A stretch of DNA of 64,000 nt from a virus: IMG/VR virus record IMGVR_UViG_3300023192_002962, positions 1 to 64,000 of that record. One strand, 5' to 3'. Position numbers and translations under genes: made by a program. Shown here piece after piece: positions 45,801 to 57,800 of the stretch (the first letter of the stretch is position 1; the number at the start of each line of letters is the position of its first letter). The notes beneath the pieces are model-generated. The model was not told the origin of the DNA. It was given only the letters and a program-made list of their open reading frames with translations, and ran no database searches.

Positions 45801-48617
45801 GCTAATAACTATAAACAAAGAGTAGTTTCTGGCCGAGAAGGACGACTAGCAGAAGTAATGTTTCCTCATTTAAAACATGAGTTTCCATTACCAGTAGGAG
45901 ATCAGTATCTAATTACAGATGAAAGTGCTGCAAAATTAAAAGTAGCTAGTGCTATAGAAAGTTATCAAACACAAATAGATAAAATTGTAAAAGATCTTGA
46001 GCAAGAAGGAAGATCTCTTAAATCCTATGAAATTAATGATAGGCTTTCTGAAATACAATCTTCCCACGAAGCATTTATGAGGAAGTTAGCTACAGGCCAT
46101 ATTAGTGCATTGAAAGGATTATCAAGTGCATCCTGGAAAAGTCAAAGAGCTTATGCTCCAATTATGTATGCCAAAGCAGTGGATGTTGGTATTTTATTAG
46201 AGCAAGGACTAGGTGGACTATTAGCTGACATCAAAGATAAAAACATAAAAGGAATGGATATAAACTTCTTTGATAAGAAGATTGCATCCCCTAGCAATCC
46301 TATAATGGAAGCTATTAGAAGTAATAAATTTAGAACACTCATTAAAGAAGCTCTTCTTTATCAGGGTAGTGATCCAACAACCGGTGAAGCTATTCTCAGC
46401 CTGGTAGGGGAAGAAGAAGCTAGAAATATACAAAGATTGTCTTCTGAAATATTCAAACACTCTAAGGACAGCGTTACCTGGGGTGAATATTTAGGAAATA
46501 TTTTAGGAATAGAACATAAACTAGGACTGAGTAATAAACTTTTGAATAATTTATCATTATATAAGGAGATAGGTACAACAGGTTATAAGCATTACTTTGC
46601 TAAAGGTTTTGGTATAGGCGAAGGCATTATGTCCCATAGTATGTTTGCATCCTTTCTTGAAAAAGGAAATCCAGGAGCTTTATCCATGGTACGGAAACCA
46701 GACTTGTTTAGAAGTGTACTAGCGGGTAAGTCTCCTATTAGAGAGATGTTTGCACGAGCTCCTTTATTTGAGAACTGGTTTGGTGCACGGTTACGTAATG
46801 TTTACTTAATGCCTGATAAAATTTTTGAGCAGATGCACCTTGATCCTAGAGATACTAAACGAATGGTGGCTGTGAGTGCACTGGATATCTTTCTACACGG
46901 TGGTGACTTTGATGGGGACTTGGCTAATTTTATGATAAATAACTCTAGTATGTATCGTAGAGAGTATTTTGGAAAAGATGCAGCATGGACCGGAGAAGTT
47001 AATGATGTGCAAAGAGTTAAGCAATGGTTGAATTTTAGAGTGCAACAAGCCGGTAGGGGTGCTCTTACAATCCAGGGACAGGACTATATTGGAATAGAAG
47101 AAACAGCAGATGGAAGACTACTTGTTCGGCACGATTCTAAGGAAAAGTTTGATTTTACTAAAAAAATGGAATTTTTAACCGAACAGATGGATGATCCTAT
47201 GAAAAACATGTCTCATGCTGAAAAAAATAGAGTGTATATGGTACAACAAGTACTAACACCTGTCTTTGGACAAAAAGCAAAAATGTTTCATCATTCTTTT
47301 CTTCCTACAGGTGGGATTGATCCTGCAATGAAAAACGAAGTAGTGCAACGTATACAGGAAACTATACGGAAACATTATAAAGATCCTAAAATTTTGCAGG
47401 ATTTGTTAACTGAATTAGGACATTTACAAGATATAAAACCGTTGTCTCATGCTGAGTTAAAACTACAAGCTTCAAGGTACTTGGATAGTATAACTAATGC
47501 ATGGGAAAGACTCCAACGAGAATCAACAATACCTTTATATGAACAAGTTATAACACAAGATGGAACTAAGCAAAACCCTAAAATTTCAACTACAGTAAGA
47601 CCAGGTACTATGAAGAAATCACGATTTGCTATGTTCTTTGATTGGCACAATAAGGCCATGATCCACGGTGTCCCAATAGAGAAAGCGAAAGCAGGACAAC
47701 TTAATGATTGGTATAATATGACTGTTCAGTTTTCAAAGTTAATGTCTGGAGACAATCTTAGAGATACTAAGAATATTCATAGGTATTTCTGGGACACAAG
47801 TCCATTTACAGAGCTTAATCTGAGCACATGGTTTGTTAATCCAGGAGCGGATCATGGTATTCCGGAACATAAAGTATTGGAGATACAAGGCTTAGCGTTT
47901 ATGGAAACACAAGAGACGTTTGAAGATATAATGAGACTTAAGCAAGCGGAGCGAGCTGTGTCTAAATCTTCTCTTCTCGGAGGACTTAAGTCCGCAGCAT
48001 ACTGGACGCTTTCAAAAAATCCTAGAAATGCAATATATGGAGCTCAGGTTGATCTATTAAGTGAGCAGAAAAATTGGATACACAGCGGACTGACTTCTTT
48101 GCTTGGAGTTGAACGAGCTGGTATGATTACAGATGCAGAAAGTGCGGCGTTTTTTACTATGCGATCATTTGAAGAAAGAATGGCCGGAAATAGGGCCGGT
48201 ACAGAATCAATGATTAATTGGTTAAAACAGTATATGTCAGAAGGAAAAATAAATAAATGGGGAAAGAGAGCATCCGTAGGAGTTCTGGCAGCGATCTTAT
48301 TTGATCCAAATGCAAATTCTTTATTGCTTCCTGATTTAGAAGTTAATGGGGAAAAATATGACATACCTTCATTTAGGGAGCTAAGTAAATCTTACAGGAA
48401 TAGACTCATGAAGATCAGAAGTACCTCCCCTCCTGTAATAGATAAACTTCTTAGAACATTTGGTTTACCGAATAGTGTTGGTGCTCGAGCTGTGCACGGA
48501 CCCCCTTTACCTCCTAGACCTAATAGGGTCTCGTACTCTTATAGAGAACGTAGAGATAAAATATTAGGTATTAAAGAATATGCCAGAAAAGTTAATGGTA
48601 TAATGTTAGGACAATAA
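39798..48617 (+). CDS. giant protein with two-barrel RNA polymerase signature and DnaQ-like exonuclease signature
   Basis: In this 2939-aa protein residues 2370-2374 read DFDGD in the context FLHGGDFDGDLANF, the magnesium-binding loop of beta'-type RNA polymerase barrels. R2320-A-P lies 50 residues before it, as in the RAP/RQP segment of beta' (35 residues before). Upstream, GEDSGLWASKEAM (E1214, D1215) and LVGVANNTLVGKG (K1418) resemble, in this order, the ED and lysine segments of the beta barrel; this part is weaker. Residues 693-699 (LGLDFEF) and 1010-1018 (HHNPAFDNM) match exonuclease motifs I and II of the DnaQ family, though unusually far apart. Known single-chain virion polymerases of crAss-like phages (gp66) are the nearest concept. 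It overlaps the previous gene by eight bases. Confidence 0.8.
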   Translation: MARINDIEQEPIFSPTYKDPERRALSLGILLSLPTLLGIVQSRAKLIKGGVFQSIAKAKSVLLKRIEALANTRQAALGEIGSSISEQLKANTDLINNLISDHSAAELHFGIAGGRPYKVTGPGSLLQQELFTGSATWDTAQHNLLIKSKDVAHAKYKTALSDWWFGNMQFTDKRGAYGQVRDSILSFQGNYLKHTPRKLEEYLVNVHDVVHRILLPRWQNGYAPGTSYDINLKGALIEKDIPIHKDLVQAANDLAEARRKLADFHGNYQWSGEQVHKRLIELAAQETKSQIGEGSGFGPWSKPSRFSAFDKGALNPEFMSMLKNDESYRLNFYKNLEALYNRVKGNTINLPPWATGVSSENPFILSDTMTAESTDFRNKLFPGRENYSFTNASVTELTEKLESRNTGLTKEQMKHVLSPERWGAYHDFHKKSFESIDPVFAEQVHGQRGKAQHLIAVRDSFQAEVNKIKRNVVDLLSMERTSGNPAYTAHIEALAEAAGMERNQYITFIEGLKIKAEIGADLSGRMPFKHAKIIIIRPGHTPIPLNIPLSEYGAFLPKANSKINTSPLFLDAFVQPTIQNLTSIDVAMMKKMQVNVSHYFRDLVQSGYQSSEKVQGLHKSYWGSFTSLVHTEVAGINQNFFRRQKVVSSTLDILRGAVKESGVGSRRWYAKFTAGWEALQEIQNISKRQSTILGLDFEFNASKTLGFDAIQGLVAKETTRPYQAAYQITRGSKKQLFNHWIRPDNWDNIRNNVKRFMIQQEGMGGMIEYSKLEAIMQGAQDPLSKGEAVVDFSIGFDEQEKNWRFFTDEQKIDKSIFKKGSIQSVRVHTEAGSFVEIAREIFRSPDGGIKFLTHGGEEADLILWNKRITGILEEIKRGRDFGISEGEIGLLKRLHKETSLTSLLARGASFDTHSMAMVVLAEEAGSTKFGLTDIFHKLLTLSVDTKLVTRDDVSNALKAIGGEIKEGKLTKAGKAALKEFPLTVRNSIKQHIQASPHVVKELLSMGLAGHHNPAFDNMITDFNSLLSVQHYQRTKIYNPELFTRWVQAYEVAKRITTGRSLSSFQAIDVVRQHEMFDPDRIKREGEFKLSLFGGTPASAAQAHGYLTGPETYLPFGRLANLQKQTQQVMSGRLLPTLDYTASKDVMIETAKPILGHRLLSTSQQFYAEEDARLGVSANRFGLQVAPSDRGAPGLTTRRTLSVLYLLGDNRIVGEDSGLWASKEAMKNAINFPRSAFEAVKVDIPTGLLSSTNLDKMNMSLYDFMQSIGISERVIEITKRKIGEDMSLRAFIEAHSQQGGVAKELYSSEEAIIREATEHFNKTGKDYIRPGDHIAIGKGPVNLQVEQTGQRLTTITRSPISNPFNSDALIKSITYDTEKNQFIFNLLGISRPSISKWTFQLKTAKPMLVGVANNTLVGKGIDLIVAMKKPDAAQTLNIQIRRVLQHMYRERLPIEVQVKRMKEVLMKSFNLDSAELDAMFTIRKSPILDASQRELYKSSFLATVELKDPTVAKLDSTNIYPKVAALLKEQGLTIRSMQKIFVEQHADVLQEIFTDLKLPEIKSELSSLYRKAINLHKESLNKWIKSNQHMNIAGHEGFHRFIAASKMREILGKGLAFHDMALLPNRSAMLDVLNKNKQLGQRQILKDVFTKITEHEVVNEMFFANAAFLVVDEGVLLEDLSDVSKYKGTLKNFYDTPTQKSGSFSLWEMLVRMEAVKGSKFANKYMIPEMISSMGWYNTNISSSLSVHSKFLDMLKEGYNAPSTITSDQIYTPGMAALGHDISIYRSSMLGVSELDELVKEGLFIKKDIEVLLSDSKLMLILKQQLGEAFVDSHEFQTRRESYISALRDRIQRGTGKGFLSGENLGKMNIFKTDKGVNYIKFGLPDIMAAIEKSESISPELKTRLRKTDLFRNEKSVFFSKLRVALEGVESNQMERSMLAKIDWLNVDKGFPNTALEDTLAKLEVALSDHDNPKKLRDLLVNLGELKASSASKLKDKNLWELANNYKQRVVSGREGRLAEVMFPHLKHEFPLPVGDQYLITDESAAKLKVASAIESYQTQIDKIVKDLEQEGRSLKSYEINDRLSEIQSSHEAFMRKLATGHISALKGLSSASWKSQRAYAPIMYAKAVDVGILLEQGLGGLLADIKDKNIKGMDINFFDKKIASPSNPIMEAIRSNKFRTLIKEALLYQGSDPTTGEAILSLVGEEEARNIQRLSSEIFKHSKDSVTWGEYLGNILGIEHKLGLSNKLLNNLSLYKEIGTTGYKHYFAKGFGIGEGIMSHSMFASFLEKGNPGALSMVRKPDLFRSVLAGKSPIREMFARAPLFENWFGARLRNVYLMPDKIFEQMHLDPRDTKRMVAVSALDIFLHGGDFDGDLANFMINNSSMYRREYFGKDAAWTGEVNDVQRVKQWLNFRVQQAGRGALTIQGQDYIGIEETADGRLLVRHDSKEKFDFTKKMEFLTEQMDDPMKNMSHAEKNRVYMVQQVLTPVFGQKAKMFHHSFLPTGGIDPAMKNEVVQRIQETIRKHYKDPKILQDLLTELGHLQDIKPLSHAELKLQASRYLDSITNAWERLQRESTIPLYEQVITQDGTKQNPKISTTVRPGTMKKSRFAMFFDWHNKAMIHGVPIEKAKAGQLNDWYNMTVQFSKLMSGDNLRDTKNIHRYFWDTSPFTELNLSTWFVNPGADHGIPEHKVLEIQGLAFMETQETFEDIMRLKQAERAVSKSSLLGGLKSAAYWTLSKNPRNAIYGAQVDLLSEQKNWIHSGLTSLLGVERAGMITDAESAAFFTMRSFEERMAGNRAGTESMINWLKQYMSEGKINKWGKRASVGVLAAILFDPNANSLLLPDLEVNGEKYDIPSFRELSKSYRNRLMKIRSTSPPVIDKLLRTFGLPNSVGARAVHGPPLPPRPNRVSYSYRERRDKILGIKEYARKVNGIMLGQ

Positions 48618-48618
48618 T

Positions 48619-48825
48619 ATGAGACGAGTAGTTGAAATAACTCTGCCTACTATTCCCTACGATAAGGATATTTCTGATATAGTAGGTTATCTCCGAATGG
48701 TGCTGTCTGAATTAACAAAAACATCTGTAGAAATCCAAATAAATGATATAGATTTTACAAACAAAATTGGTGTTTTTAATAATAATCGACGTCGTTCATT
48801 CCCTAATAGACAAAATAATATATAA
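48619..48825 (+). CDS. small hypothetical protein between two giant genes
   Basis: This 68-aa protein opens with a strand (RRVVEITLPTIPYDKDI), then has a helix (SDIVGYLRMVLSELTK), another strand (SVEIQINDIDF) and a basic, Asn-rich tail. The start follows the previous stop by one base and the stop overlaps the next ATG (TAATG). It may be a small partner of one of the giants. Nothing identifies it. Confidence 0.6.
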   Translation: MRRVVEITLPTIPYDKDISDIVGYLRMVLSELTKTSVEIQINDIDFTNKIGVFNNNRRRSFPNRQNNI

Positions 48826-51800
48826 TGGCTACTAATCCTACTGATGTTACATTTATAGACCCTGTAGACAAGTCTACTGTAAGACGTAAGTCGTCCGGTG
48901 AATTTAGTCAGATTGATCAACTAAAGGATATTTTTGAGAAACTACGAAAGATTATTTATGAAATAGAAGCAGGGCCAGATGGTTTCAATGCCATGGGTCC
49001 TTCTTTAGATAGTACGTTTACTACTACAAGTACAGCAACAACCGGCTCTATGACTATGCAAGTAGATAGAGGTTTAGGGGCCCAGCAGTTAAGAGTTAGC
49101 ATTATTTCTACTATGATAGATTCTTTGCTAATTCCAAATAGTGTTCATTATACCCCTTTATTAGAATTTAAAGCCAAGATTCTTGATGAATCTTTGATTA
49201 AAAATAATGCAGATGTTACTTCATACTTTTCAGAAGAATGGCAGGTACTATTGCATTATATTTATTTATTAGAAACAATATACTCAGCACATGCGGATAG
49301 TCTTTATCTTGAATTAATTCCTCTTAAGAATGTAGGAGGACCTGGAGCTTATGGTTTAGGAAGTATGAACATGAGCGCCATGGAGGTTCTTAAGTCTAAT
49401 ATTCTGCCTCCTTCTATAGTTTCTATAAAGGTAACTTCTACTAAAGACTATCTCAAGGATGGAACATACCAGAATATTTTAAAAAGTAGACATATTGAAC
49501 CTTTTTATATGACACCTGAGTTAGCAGATAAACTGTTAACAGGTTATACTCTAGAAACTCCTCCCCATACCAGAGAAATGCCACCCATGTTTGCAGATCA
49601 TCATATTAATGTATTTGATGGTACTGGTACAAAGAAGTATTACGCAGCACAGGGCGGTGTAGCGCATAATGCTATAATTTTTATGTTATCTTTTAGTAAA
49701 GCTCCTTCCAAGTGGCTGGAAAATGCTATGGATAATGAGGATGAATTTATAACTCTAGGGGAAGATATTGGAGCAGGGCCGGCTGATTCGCATTTAGATG
49801 TAATCTTATGGAAAGATGCAGCTTCCAGAGATGACCCAGTAAATAGACAGGCCATTCGAAAGATAATAACGACAATATTAGCTAACGGAAGAAAAAATAT
49901 GTCTACTTTAGATGTGGATGATTATGTAATGTCAGTTGAGTCCCGGAAAGAATTCGAATTGTTTATTGACACTTACTTCGTTGAGTTAACTTTGGAGGAG
50001 GCCACAACACCTCCCCCTAATGGTAAATTTTTTATAAATGGAACATGGTTTACGGATACACCTTTGTACCTACATACTTGGGCAAACGCTAATACTCCAG
50101 GAAGTCCAAATTCTGGCAAATTTTGGACAACTACAAATTATGATTATTTACGTAAGACTTCATTGTTTGATAAGTTTTTTATAGGAACTAAATCGTTACG
50201 TCAATTAGCTAATGACGCTGGTAATTATCCTACAATAGGAGAACGCAGAGAAAAGTTTGTAGAATTTATAAACTCTTGGCACCTACTTGATAAACCAAAC
50301 TCTATTAGAGCACTACAGAGCTTAATTGTGGATCATTTTAAAAACAATAGAAGTGCTTTTGCAGATTTAATAAGTTTTGGTGAGTTAAGAAATTTGGTTT
50401 TAGACTATTCGTTACATAATATCTCTCCGACTCATCCTTTGTACGTGCTTGACTCCTATTATAATATGCAGTCAATTACTTTAATAACCCCTACGGCTAA
50501 AATAGAAATAGCAACTCAAGATTCTATAGGACAAGACTTATCCGGTCAAATACAATCTATAGAAAATTCAGAAGTAACTATTAATGTAACTGATAGCTTA
50601 ACTGTTTCGAAAGTTCCAGGTTCAGAAAGCATTTCTCCTATAATAGACCAAAATGAAATAGAAACTTCAGACAAGGATATCTTACCATTTAAAGGTCTAT
50701 TAGTGATGTCTACTATTTCAGCGGCTAATAGTGGAATCGTGTATGAAGTATTAGACAGGTTTGGAACTATATGGAACCAAGGAGAAACTGCAATAACGTT
50801 TGCGATAAAAGATTCAAAAGGTAGTTTAGATCCTGGGAAATTGGGACTCAAAGGGCTGAAGTATGCCACTATCTTTCCGTTCTTTGATGAAAATGGTAAT
50901 TCATTTCCTTATTCAAAAAATTATGCAACTATGACTTGGATAGAAGAAACTAAAAGTCTTTACTTCATTACTCATGATGAATATGGGTTAACACAATTTG
51001 ATTATCATGCAGTAGCTTCAATTACTTTAGAGGATTCTAGTTTTACAGATGAACAGGTACCACAATGGAGAGTTGTTTTTGAGGCATATGAAGCAACAGG
51101 TGCCCATGTTTTTGATTTATATGGAGGACAGTTACTTGTATTTAATATTCCAAATATTCCGCAGGGGGCATTAATAACAGATAGAGTACAGCTCGGTATT
51201 ACCTCTGTACCTAGTTATCCAGAAAAGGTTAAGAGTAAGTTATTTATTCAAGAGACCGAGCCTGTTACGCTAATGACTATTCCTGTTACTCAAAAGTTCG
51301 ATGTTGAATACGATCTCTGGGGCGGCGACGGCTTTAAGAACCCCGATGGTAGTACACCGGTTGTTATGGACCCATCATGGTTTGAGGATAAGGATACTGA
51401 AGAAGAAGCATTAGATGATGGTGGTGGAACTATTTCTCCATCAATAACAACAACTTTCAGTATTGGCAGTAAGGAAGTACCAATTGATGAATATTTAAGA
51501 GTACTAGAAAAAATTCAATTTAATAAGCCCTCAGTTGCAACAGACATTTCAGATATAATACAATATAATACGGAAACGGGTGAATCATTAACCAGATCTA
51601 CTTCACTACCAGCTAAAGCTTTACAAACGGATAGTCAATTTAAATACGTAAGACCTGCTAATCCAGAGGACACTGGAGTAATGTATATTGGTGATATACT
51701 TTTTCATATACCTCCAGTTAATCTGAGGTTCAGCACTGTTAACCAAACAATGTCGATTCCTACTATGAGAACAAAAGGGGATCCTATTAATACAAGTAAT

Positions 51801-54800
51801 AATAATATACCTAAGGTAGATATAACAGTATATTTTAAAGGAACAGAGCAAATAAATAACACTCTTAGACCTTTGCTTGCTCTTTCCCAAGTTATGCCAA
51901 CTACCTCTGTTCAAAATACTACCATTTTTGATTCGTGGATAGGTAGGAGAGATAAACTTTCTGACAGTACCTTAGACGAAATAGATAGATTTTTACCATT
52001 ACCGTGCTATTTAGAGAGCATAAACGTCGGTACTATTCCCGGTTTTCCGAATACACTGCAGGCACACATTACTTTGATTCAAATGGACATTTCACCAATG
52101 GTTCCAGTTTTAACCTATTGGAAATATACATCCGATGCTCTAAATCAAGCTATGATGAAAACAACAAGGCAATCTATAAGTAATACAATCTTAACTATAA
52201 AGGACAAAGAGACTCCAGGGCTTACCAAGAATCCTAAAAATGATAGTGAAATCAAAGTACTTAATTCAGTGGGTCAATTGTTAACAATAAAACTCCCGGA
52301 TAAAATGGATCAAGTCGATGACGACAAAATTACCGTCTATCCCCAAGAATCATTTCCCTTTAGAAAACTATATAGAAATAGATTATTAGAGGAAGAGAAT
52401 ACTTTTAGTAGAGTAGTGAAAGATCCCTTCTTACATTGGAATAAATATCTTCCTGCAGAAAATTCTACTTTGTATTTGACATATAAATCCCCAAGATATT
52501 TTAATGATGAATGGTATAGTTTTAAAAGTAGATTTGATCTATTAGCTCAAAATATGAATGGAGTCAGATTATTATTTCAAATAACAGGTGCAGGCCTGAC
52601 AGAAGAAGCAAGTATATCAAATCTGTTTAGAAAAACTGAAGATTTTGGACTACGAGAGGCCATAGAATATATGGTAGGAGCATTATCTTGGGTAAAAGAC
52701 TGGGACGCCACAATTAGTATTCTTAATAGAGAATGGAAAAAAACTGTTGTAGGTATGGCTCGAAGATTTGGATCTGAGCCATTAATGATAACATTCAATA
52801 ATTTGGATGGTACAGAGGAAACAGTAAATTTAGCCGACTGGGTAGATTCTACTAGTGTTGATTTAGAATATGTTGATGAAGACGGAAATATAAAACAACC
52901 AGTTAGAGATATTATAAACTCACTGGTTAAGAGATTTGCAGAAGACCTGCAGCCTGATAAACGAGCAAAAAATGGAAATGTTTTACCGGCGTCTCTTGAT
53001 TTTGTTGAAACTATTATTCAAAATATCCTAATTAATCCTATATTTGATGAAGAAACTCCGACCAATCCTCTAAACTATGAAGATATACAAATAGGACTTG
53101 GATGGTCTGAGTCTCCGTCTGTAGAAAATATAGATCTTTTAGTTAAACAAGGTTTATTTCCGACTATGACTAAGGAAGGCAAAAAACAAAGAGGAAAAGT
53201 TGTTAGATATCATTTTCAATCCGTGATTCAATCAATAAGTTGGTCATATGCAAATAATTTATCTCCTATGTTTTTAGCCTCTTCTACGTTGCCGACTTAT
53301 CAGCATATGGGAACAGCTAATGCTATGGTAACTATATCTCTTAGAACACGAGATGAACGATTAATAAAAATATTAACAGATATGAAAGAAGCAGCTAATG
53401 CAATTGGTTCACAAATATTATCTGGAAATACAGAGTTGGTAGGTTTTGATGTTATTTCACTATCAGGGGCTATGGATAAAGTATACTCCGGCCATTTATT
53501 AAACTCCTTTGGCTTTAAACATTGCAGTATTGCAAGTATGGAACATAGAAATATGGAAGGTTTTCCCGGGTGGTGGGAAGTAAATATTGATTTAATTGAA
53601 AATAATACTGTTCTAAGATCATGGGAAAACTTATCTCTTGTTCCATCAATAGGTTCAAATACTATCAATATACTTAAAAAAGCTTTATTTGCTATTCCTT
53701 TTGTTGTTGATTCAGGTGCGGAATTTGATCCTACACTAGCCGGTCTTCAAGGTACAGGAAAAGAAATCACAATAAAAAAAGATATTGGTGGTAAGAAGAC
53801 GTATAATAATAGAACCCGCTCCGTCACGACAGCTAAGAACGTTGTAACAATAAAGACAACAATTCCAGAGAAACCTCCTTCAGAAAAATTAAATTTTGAT
53901 GAAATAGCACTACAAGAACTTCCATTGGAAAGTATAATAGATCACTTAGTAAGAAGGGTAGTTCATGTCAGGACAGGCAAGAACTATGCTAAAGTAACAT
54001 TAAAAGAAGTTGAAAGATCTGGTACTATAAAAGCAACTTATAAGGAGTGGACAATAAATTTTGATAAGGATGGAAATGAACTAAAAGGACGATATAGCAA
54101 AGATGAAATAGCTAGAGTAGAGGAAAAATGGGCATGGAAAGTATTCCAAAGTAAAAGAAAACCAAGCTATAAGGGTAATGTTGTTCTTGATCACTCGAAA
54201 GCTCTGGGTCCTTGGTTAGAAAAGTTGGCTGATATAACTAAGTTGTTTTCAGAGTATGACAAATATCTTAAAGGTGCAGATGTTAATTATCCTCAGTATA
54301 CTAACGAAGCACAAGGGTTACCCGATAGACAAATAGCATTTGGTCTTCAAGCAGCCGTCGAAGATGCAATAGGTGCTTGTATTGAGATGACTTGTTATTT
54401 ATTTGATTCAGCAGCATATAACTTAGTCGAGAGATCTTATAGAGAGGTTGAAGACAGAATTGCAAAGTTTATAAAGATGTATCCTGAGGCATTTTCATCT
54501 TCTGGAACTTTACCTTTAAGAGAGGCAATATTCAGTGCAGTGAAATATGGTCCATCTCTGGCCAAATATGATTATTCCGTCCAGCCTTCCACCACATTTT
54601 TTACAAAAGGACTCAGATATCATATTGTTAAAGGATTTTTTATAGACCCCATTAATGCCTCTATTAATTTAAATACTGATGCATTAACTATTGAAGCGGG
54701 TATGTTTAGTAATACTTTATCTAATAAATTAACACCATTAATACGTAGGCAAGATTTCAGAGAACTGATAGATCAACAGGCGGAGGCATTTGGATTTTCA

Positions 54801-57800
54801 TCTACTAATAAACCAGATTTAGCAGCATTGTATGCAGAGTTAAATAGATCTATTGCTCCAAATTATCCGGATCTAAATTTACCAGATATATATCTTACGT
54901 CAACCGGCACACAGTTAATGTCACCAACGTTTTGTTTTGTTGATATTGATCCAGATCTTGAAATAGTTGAAATGGAAAAATCACTTGTAATGCTAAGAAC
55001 AGTATTCTCAACTCAAATTGCTGCTTTATGGGGAGTTATTAATAAAAGAGCATACGATGACATACAAGCTTATATGGTTACTAATAATGGACAGAATACT
55101 CCTATGTTTGATACAGCGTTAAATACTATGAGTGCTCTTGAGATTGCGTTAGCAGGGAAGGGGGAAAGAAAACGAGGATTAGTAATTCCGGCTTGGTTAT
55201 TAGATCAGACTGACCCCCTTGCTCCTAGAAAAGATAAGTTAGACATAAAGAACTTAAAAGCTGCCAATATTTTTAAGATAATGGGTGATCTTGTTAAAAA
55301 AATAGAACTTGAACAGACACAAAATAATGAGAATCCCGATCCATTGGCAAGAACACCATTAACAGTTCCATTGACAGAGGGGTATCAGGGTTTAGCTAAA
55401 TCGGATCTTATGAAGATAATGAGTCTTACAGCATTAGTGGATTATGTTATTACTCTAATGGCAGTGGCTCCTTATGTAACTGATCAGGTAGAGGCGACTA
55501 AATGGCTAGGAGCCACTGATGGTCTTAATTTTGTAGAAGCATCAAAAGCATTATCAAAACATGTTGCAGGATTTCTAGAGGAGGACAAACCAAATGTCGA
55601 AAAGTTAGCAAGTATTTTTAAAAACACAGTACTTCTGACAGGAATAGAGGACCTAAAGATAGACTCAGAAATTAGAATAAAACGAACTATAGATTTAATT
55701 CTTAAAAAGAAAAATAAAGCTTCATCTATGCTGACCATAGCATCTACCGGAGATTGGAGTGCTTTTAATTCATTTATGGGTATTGGAAACGTAGATGGTG
55801 ATTTTAAGAGAACTGAATTACTAACAAAATTTAATGAGTATATGCAGACAAAAAGAAAAGGTACAATGGATAGAGTGTATCCTGCTTTTAAGCTGTTTAT
55901 CTTAGAGGAAGATTCCCCTGTATGGCATTCTTTTGATGACTTCTATACATATGATGCTGCTAGTGAAATTTCAATCATAGAGAGTAAACATGCTGCTAGT
56001 AAAACTGCATTGTTAAAACTATCTAATGTTACTGGAAAATTAACTGGTAAAAAATATAATGATCTTATTAATGAAGGGTACATTCCTTTACCGGGCGCTA
56101 ATGTAAATTTAAAAGTAGGCGCAGAAATAATGATATTATTAGGATATGGTGCAGACTATCGACAGCTTAGAATGAAGTTTAAAGGGGCAATCACAGAAAT
56201 TAATCCAGGTGCTATACTAGAACTAACGGCACAATCGTGGGGAGCAGGTTTACTTAATCAAGTTGGTTCTCTTGGTGGAATTGAGCATACAACACTAAAT
56301 GGAGCTTCTACACTAGGTGGAGTTCTGTTGGATATACTAACTCAAACACCTGGGTTAGGGAAACTAGGAAGATGGGGTCTCAGGGACTGGGATAAAAATG
56401 ATCCCAAACATTTTACTTATACATCTTTAAAGAGAATATATTATGCCAGAGCAATGAATTCTGCTTTGGGTTGGATTCCTAGTAAGGATTTTGCAGTTGT
56501 TAGTAATATATCTGATATACTGGGGGGCTTTTTGGAAGATAGATCTGAGGGTTTACCTTTTACTGGAAAAGGGGTTCTAGAAAAATATAGACAAAATGAT
56601 GTAATTGTCCGCTCTGTTGGTAATGCTATTTTTGATAATATTATAATTAATAATAATAAATTAGACGGGTATGGTCTTTTTCAGTGGGTGTCCAGGGTTA
56701 CAAAGATATCCAGTTGGGGATTCTCTTGGCATATTTATGCTCAATCAGCATGGGATGCTTTACATGAAGTTACATTGTTTTTAGGCGATTATATAGTGAC
56801 GACTCTACCATTCGATGAGGGAAATGATGTATTCAGTAATCCTCCGCGTGAAACTTTATATGTAGGCCCTAGAGAACATTTATATAATGCATCTTCTTTT
56901 AAACCAACATTTAATATCAGAGATATAATGGCTGAAATAATTAAGGACTATAACAATAGTTCAACTATTGTTGCTAATGCTACTGAGCTGGCTAAAGACT
57001 TTTCAACGAATTTAGATAATGCGTTGGCTAAACTTAAGGAATTAGAGGATGGAGCAGAGTTTCCCGTTGGAGAGCCTCAAGTTGCCAATGTACCAATGTA
57101 TTGTACAGAATGGTATGACGGGCATGAAGAAGATCCAGCAACTTCTCCAGGAGATGAATATACCGTACTTTATACTATTCCGACTCCTTATGATGTAGGC
57201 GCTTCTGGGGCAACTTTTACATTTTTTGTACCCGAAAAAGATAGTTTAGACAAGGATCAAGCCTCAAATCTAATAAATCCTGGATCCCCTTATCCGGCTG
57301 TGCACGTTCTTGGTGATTTTGTAAAAGATCATGGAATTCCTGGTTGGGGAGGAATGATAGAAGTAACTCGAGTTAAAGCTACAGATAGAGTTACCGGTCA
57401 GCAGTTTAATGCGGAAGTAGAATATACTAATGTAGGAGATGGATCTACAGCAGGATGGTGGGTTACTGTCAAAGATTTACCTGAAGTAGGAGCTACCTTT
57501 AGTCAAACGGTTTCTGAGGAATATTCTGACATTGAAATATTTGGAGCGTCAGGAAACTATTATGAATGGAATGCAGCTCCATTTTCTTCTGCCGGATCAA
57601 CAGGTTCTAATGGGTTTAACCCAGAGCACTACATAGGAAGAGGCAAAGTTCTCTTATCAACTCCAGGAAATAAGCCAATACAAGATGGAAGTTTAGACGT
57701 ATTTTTAATAACGTGTAATAGTGGGGGCCCTGAGTGTGAGGAACAAATCTTTGAAGTAGGAACGCTAGGGTATACAGGAAGCGGGGGCGCAACAGGATTT

